This document shows positions 7,620 to 8,545 of a stretch of DNA of 8,545 nucleotides, piece after piece. The stretch's first letter is position 1. Every line of letters starts with the position of its first letter. This stretch comes from Cryomorphaceae bacterium (GTDB lineage: Bacteria > Bacteroidota > Bacteroidia > Flavobacteriales > Schleiferiaceae). The translations under genes were made by a program, and so were the position numbers. The notes beneath the pieces were generated by a model. It was not told the DNA's origin and made no database searches. It saw only the letters and a list, made by a program, of their open reading frames with translations. The stretch spans positions 1 to 8,545 of the forward strand of contig DNWN01000004.1 in assembly GCA_003507115.1 (NCBI GenBank). The letters are read 5' to 3'.

Positions 7620-7627
7620 CTAAAATA
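7620..7627 (-). promoter_or_regulatory. Weak -7-like octamer / inverted repeat before the propeller gene
   Basis: Minus-strand TATTTTAG, one mismatch from TAnnTTTG, ends 4 bases before the ATG at 7615. It lies inside a 5-base inverted repeat with a 3-base spacer (CCCTA at 7618-7622, TAGGG at 7626-7630). It could be a promoter for the propeller gene alone, a small hairpin at the start site, or chance. No -33 TTG is seen at the right spacing. Confidence 0.25.
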
Positions 7628-7639
7628 GGGCAGAAGGGC

Positions 7640-8545
7640 TTACCTCAGACGAACGGAATACGTCGCCACCAACATGGCGGTGGCGCTCGGCAAAGGAATC
7701 ACCTCGCGACTCAGAGGGTGGAGGATTTGCCCCCGACGGAATTGCCCCACCAAGGCGAGGTCAAAAAACCATTCGTTGCCGCGCAGGCCCCAACCCGTAG
7801 ACAGTTGTTGATAGCCCGAATGCTCCTTGAATGGACTCGCTTTCGTGGTCAAGCGGTACCCAGCACGAAACGATTGGGCATCGCGCCGCCATTCTGTGCC
7901 GAGCCGCACATCGTGGCTTCCCTGCAGCTCGCGGCCAATTTCTTGGCCAATGACCAGGAATTCGACGGGGGAGTGGATGGGATTTTGGACCGCCCCCGTG
8001 TAGCGGTATTCGGCCGAAACAAAACCTTGGTTATCGATCACCTGGGCAATCCCTATCCCGGCGGTCGAAGGCTGAACCGTTTGGAAGGACTCGTCTTGGT
8101 AGAGTTCAAAGGCATCGACGCCCACGTTGGCTGGATTGGCGGGGTTGTCATAAATACGATAGCGGTAATACCAACTGGAACGCAACAGGGAGGTTCCAGT
8201 CCAGAACGCCGATATACGTGTGCCTTCCCCCACTTTGGCCAGCATGCCCAGGCGGAAGCGCAGGCCCCCACTTCGCAAGCTGTCCAGTTGGCGGGTGTAA
8301 ATATTGAGTAGGTAGCCATCTTGGGCATAGGGATACTCGAAGATGCTCAAACGCTCGCTACTGCGCAGTTGGAGGTATTCGACCCCGGCACCCAGCGATA
8401 TGCGGTCCGTTCGCACCGCCACGCTGCCTTGGGTTTGGCTGATTTTTTGGTCGCGCTCCATGTAGAGGTACTGGGTCTCGGGGGTGCCCACCATCAAGGG
8501 GTACAGGGAGACCCCATCGTACTCGAGGACATAGGCTTGGTAGGC
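7640..8545 (-). CDS. FadL/OmpP1-like outer-membrane barrel protein (N-terminus beyond right edge)
   Basis: The last 301 residues of a protein whose frame runs off the right edge without a stop; the TTG and ATG codons near 8497-8492 are internal. Alternating hydrophobic and polar strands of about 10 residues separated by turns are typical of an outer-membrane beta-barrel. The pattern resembles the Bacteroidota OmpP1/FadL/TodX family: RLGMLAKVGEGTRISAFW (positions about 98-115), then a stretch ending STAGIGIAQVIDNQGFVSAEY (about 159-180), then HDVRLGTEWR, a short loop containing SPFKEHSGY, and paired final strands STGWGLRGNEWFFDLALVGQ and AMLVATYSVRLR. Well-studied FadL members carry long-chain fatty acids or other hydrophobic compounds across the outer membrane; the cargo here is unknown. 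The expected N-terminal signal peptide and hatch region lie outside the window. The downstream propeller gene starts 24 bases after the TAA. Confidence 0.68.
   Translation of the reverse strand, partial: AYQAYVLEYDGVSLYPLMVGTPETQYLYMERDQKISQTQGSVAVRTDRISLGAGVEYLQLRSSERLSIFEYPYAQDGYLLNIYTRQLDSLRSGGLRFRLGMLAKVGEGTRISAFWTGTSLLRSSWYYRYRIYDNPANPANVGVDAFELYQDESFQTVQPSTAGIGIAQVIDNQGFVSAEYRYTGAVQNPIHSPVEFLVIGQEIGRELQGSHDVRLGTEWRRDAQSFRAGYRLTTKASPFKEHSGYQQLSTGWGLRGNEWFFDLALVGQFRRGQILHPLSREVIPLPSATAMLVATYSVRLR

Noticed and set aside
7718..8311. A 197-codon plus-strand open frame antisense to the barrel gene
   Set aside because: The minus frame shows beta-barrel periodicity and FadL-like segments; the antisense product shows nothing recognisable.

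Overview
The window reads as an ordinary chromosomal segment of a member of the Bacteroidota, most likely Flavobacteriales, with a GC content that looks to be in the mid-50s percent by eye (not computed). The assignment rests on four things: the type of 3-oxoacyl-ACP synthase III, the FadL/OmpP1-like outer-membrane barrel, the TAnnTTTG-type promoter octamers, and the absence of clear Shine-Dalgarno sequences. It is densely coded: seven genes, no gap over 100 bases, and no tRNA, rRNA, insertion sequence, CRISPR array or phage-like gene that I can see.

Left part (1-3221, all minus strand): a tight block transcribed right to left as folE (GTP cyclohydrolase I), cysS (cysteinyl-tRNA synthetase), yidD (membrane insertion factor) and lgt (prolipoprotein diacylglyceryl transferase, cut by the left edge). 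folE and cysS are 4 bases apart, cysS and yidD overlap by ATGA, and lgt follows yidD after 48 bases in the same reading frame. The block joins folate/pterin synthesis, tRNA charging with cysteine, and envelope biogenesis. Lgt modifies the lipobox cysteine of lipoproteins and YidD assists insertion of membrane proteins, so the two are functionally close.

Middle (3222-4444): a 49-base divergent intergenic region separates folE from a plus-strand gene for a ketoacyl-ACP synthase III family enzyme. Each gene has an exact TAnnTTTG octamer ending 5 bases before its ATG, in a symmetric 5-8-23-8-5 layout, which suggests two overlapping promoters and leaderless or nearly leaderless mRNAs. The synthase gene ends before a strong bidirectional hairpin terminator that it shares with the convergent gene to its right.

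Right part (4445-8545, minus strand): a FadL/OmpP1-like outer-membrane barrel protein (N-terminus beyond the right edge) is followed after 24 bases by a 1056-residue exported beta-propeller protein with about eleven Asp-box/BNR motifs and a sortilin/VPS10-like architecture. The two probably form a transcription unit. The propeller protein has a signal peptide but neither a lipobox nor a recognisable type IX secretion C-terminal domain.

I found no new defence, mobile or biosynthetic system. The observations most worth a second look are the recurring promoter-like octamers 4-5 bases before four start codons, the symmetric divergent promoter, the long extra segment in Lgt, the altered active-site context of the KAS III enzyme, and the barrel/propeller pair of unknown function.
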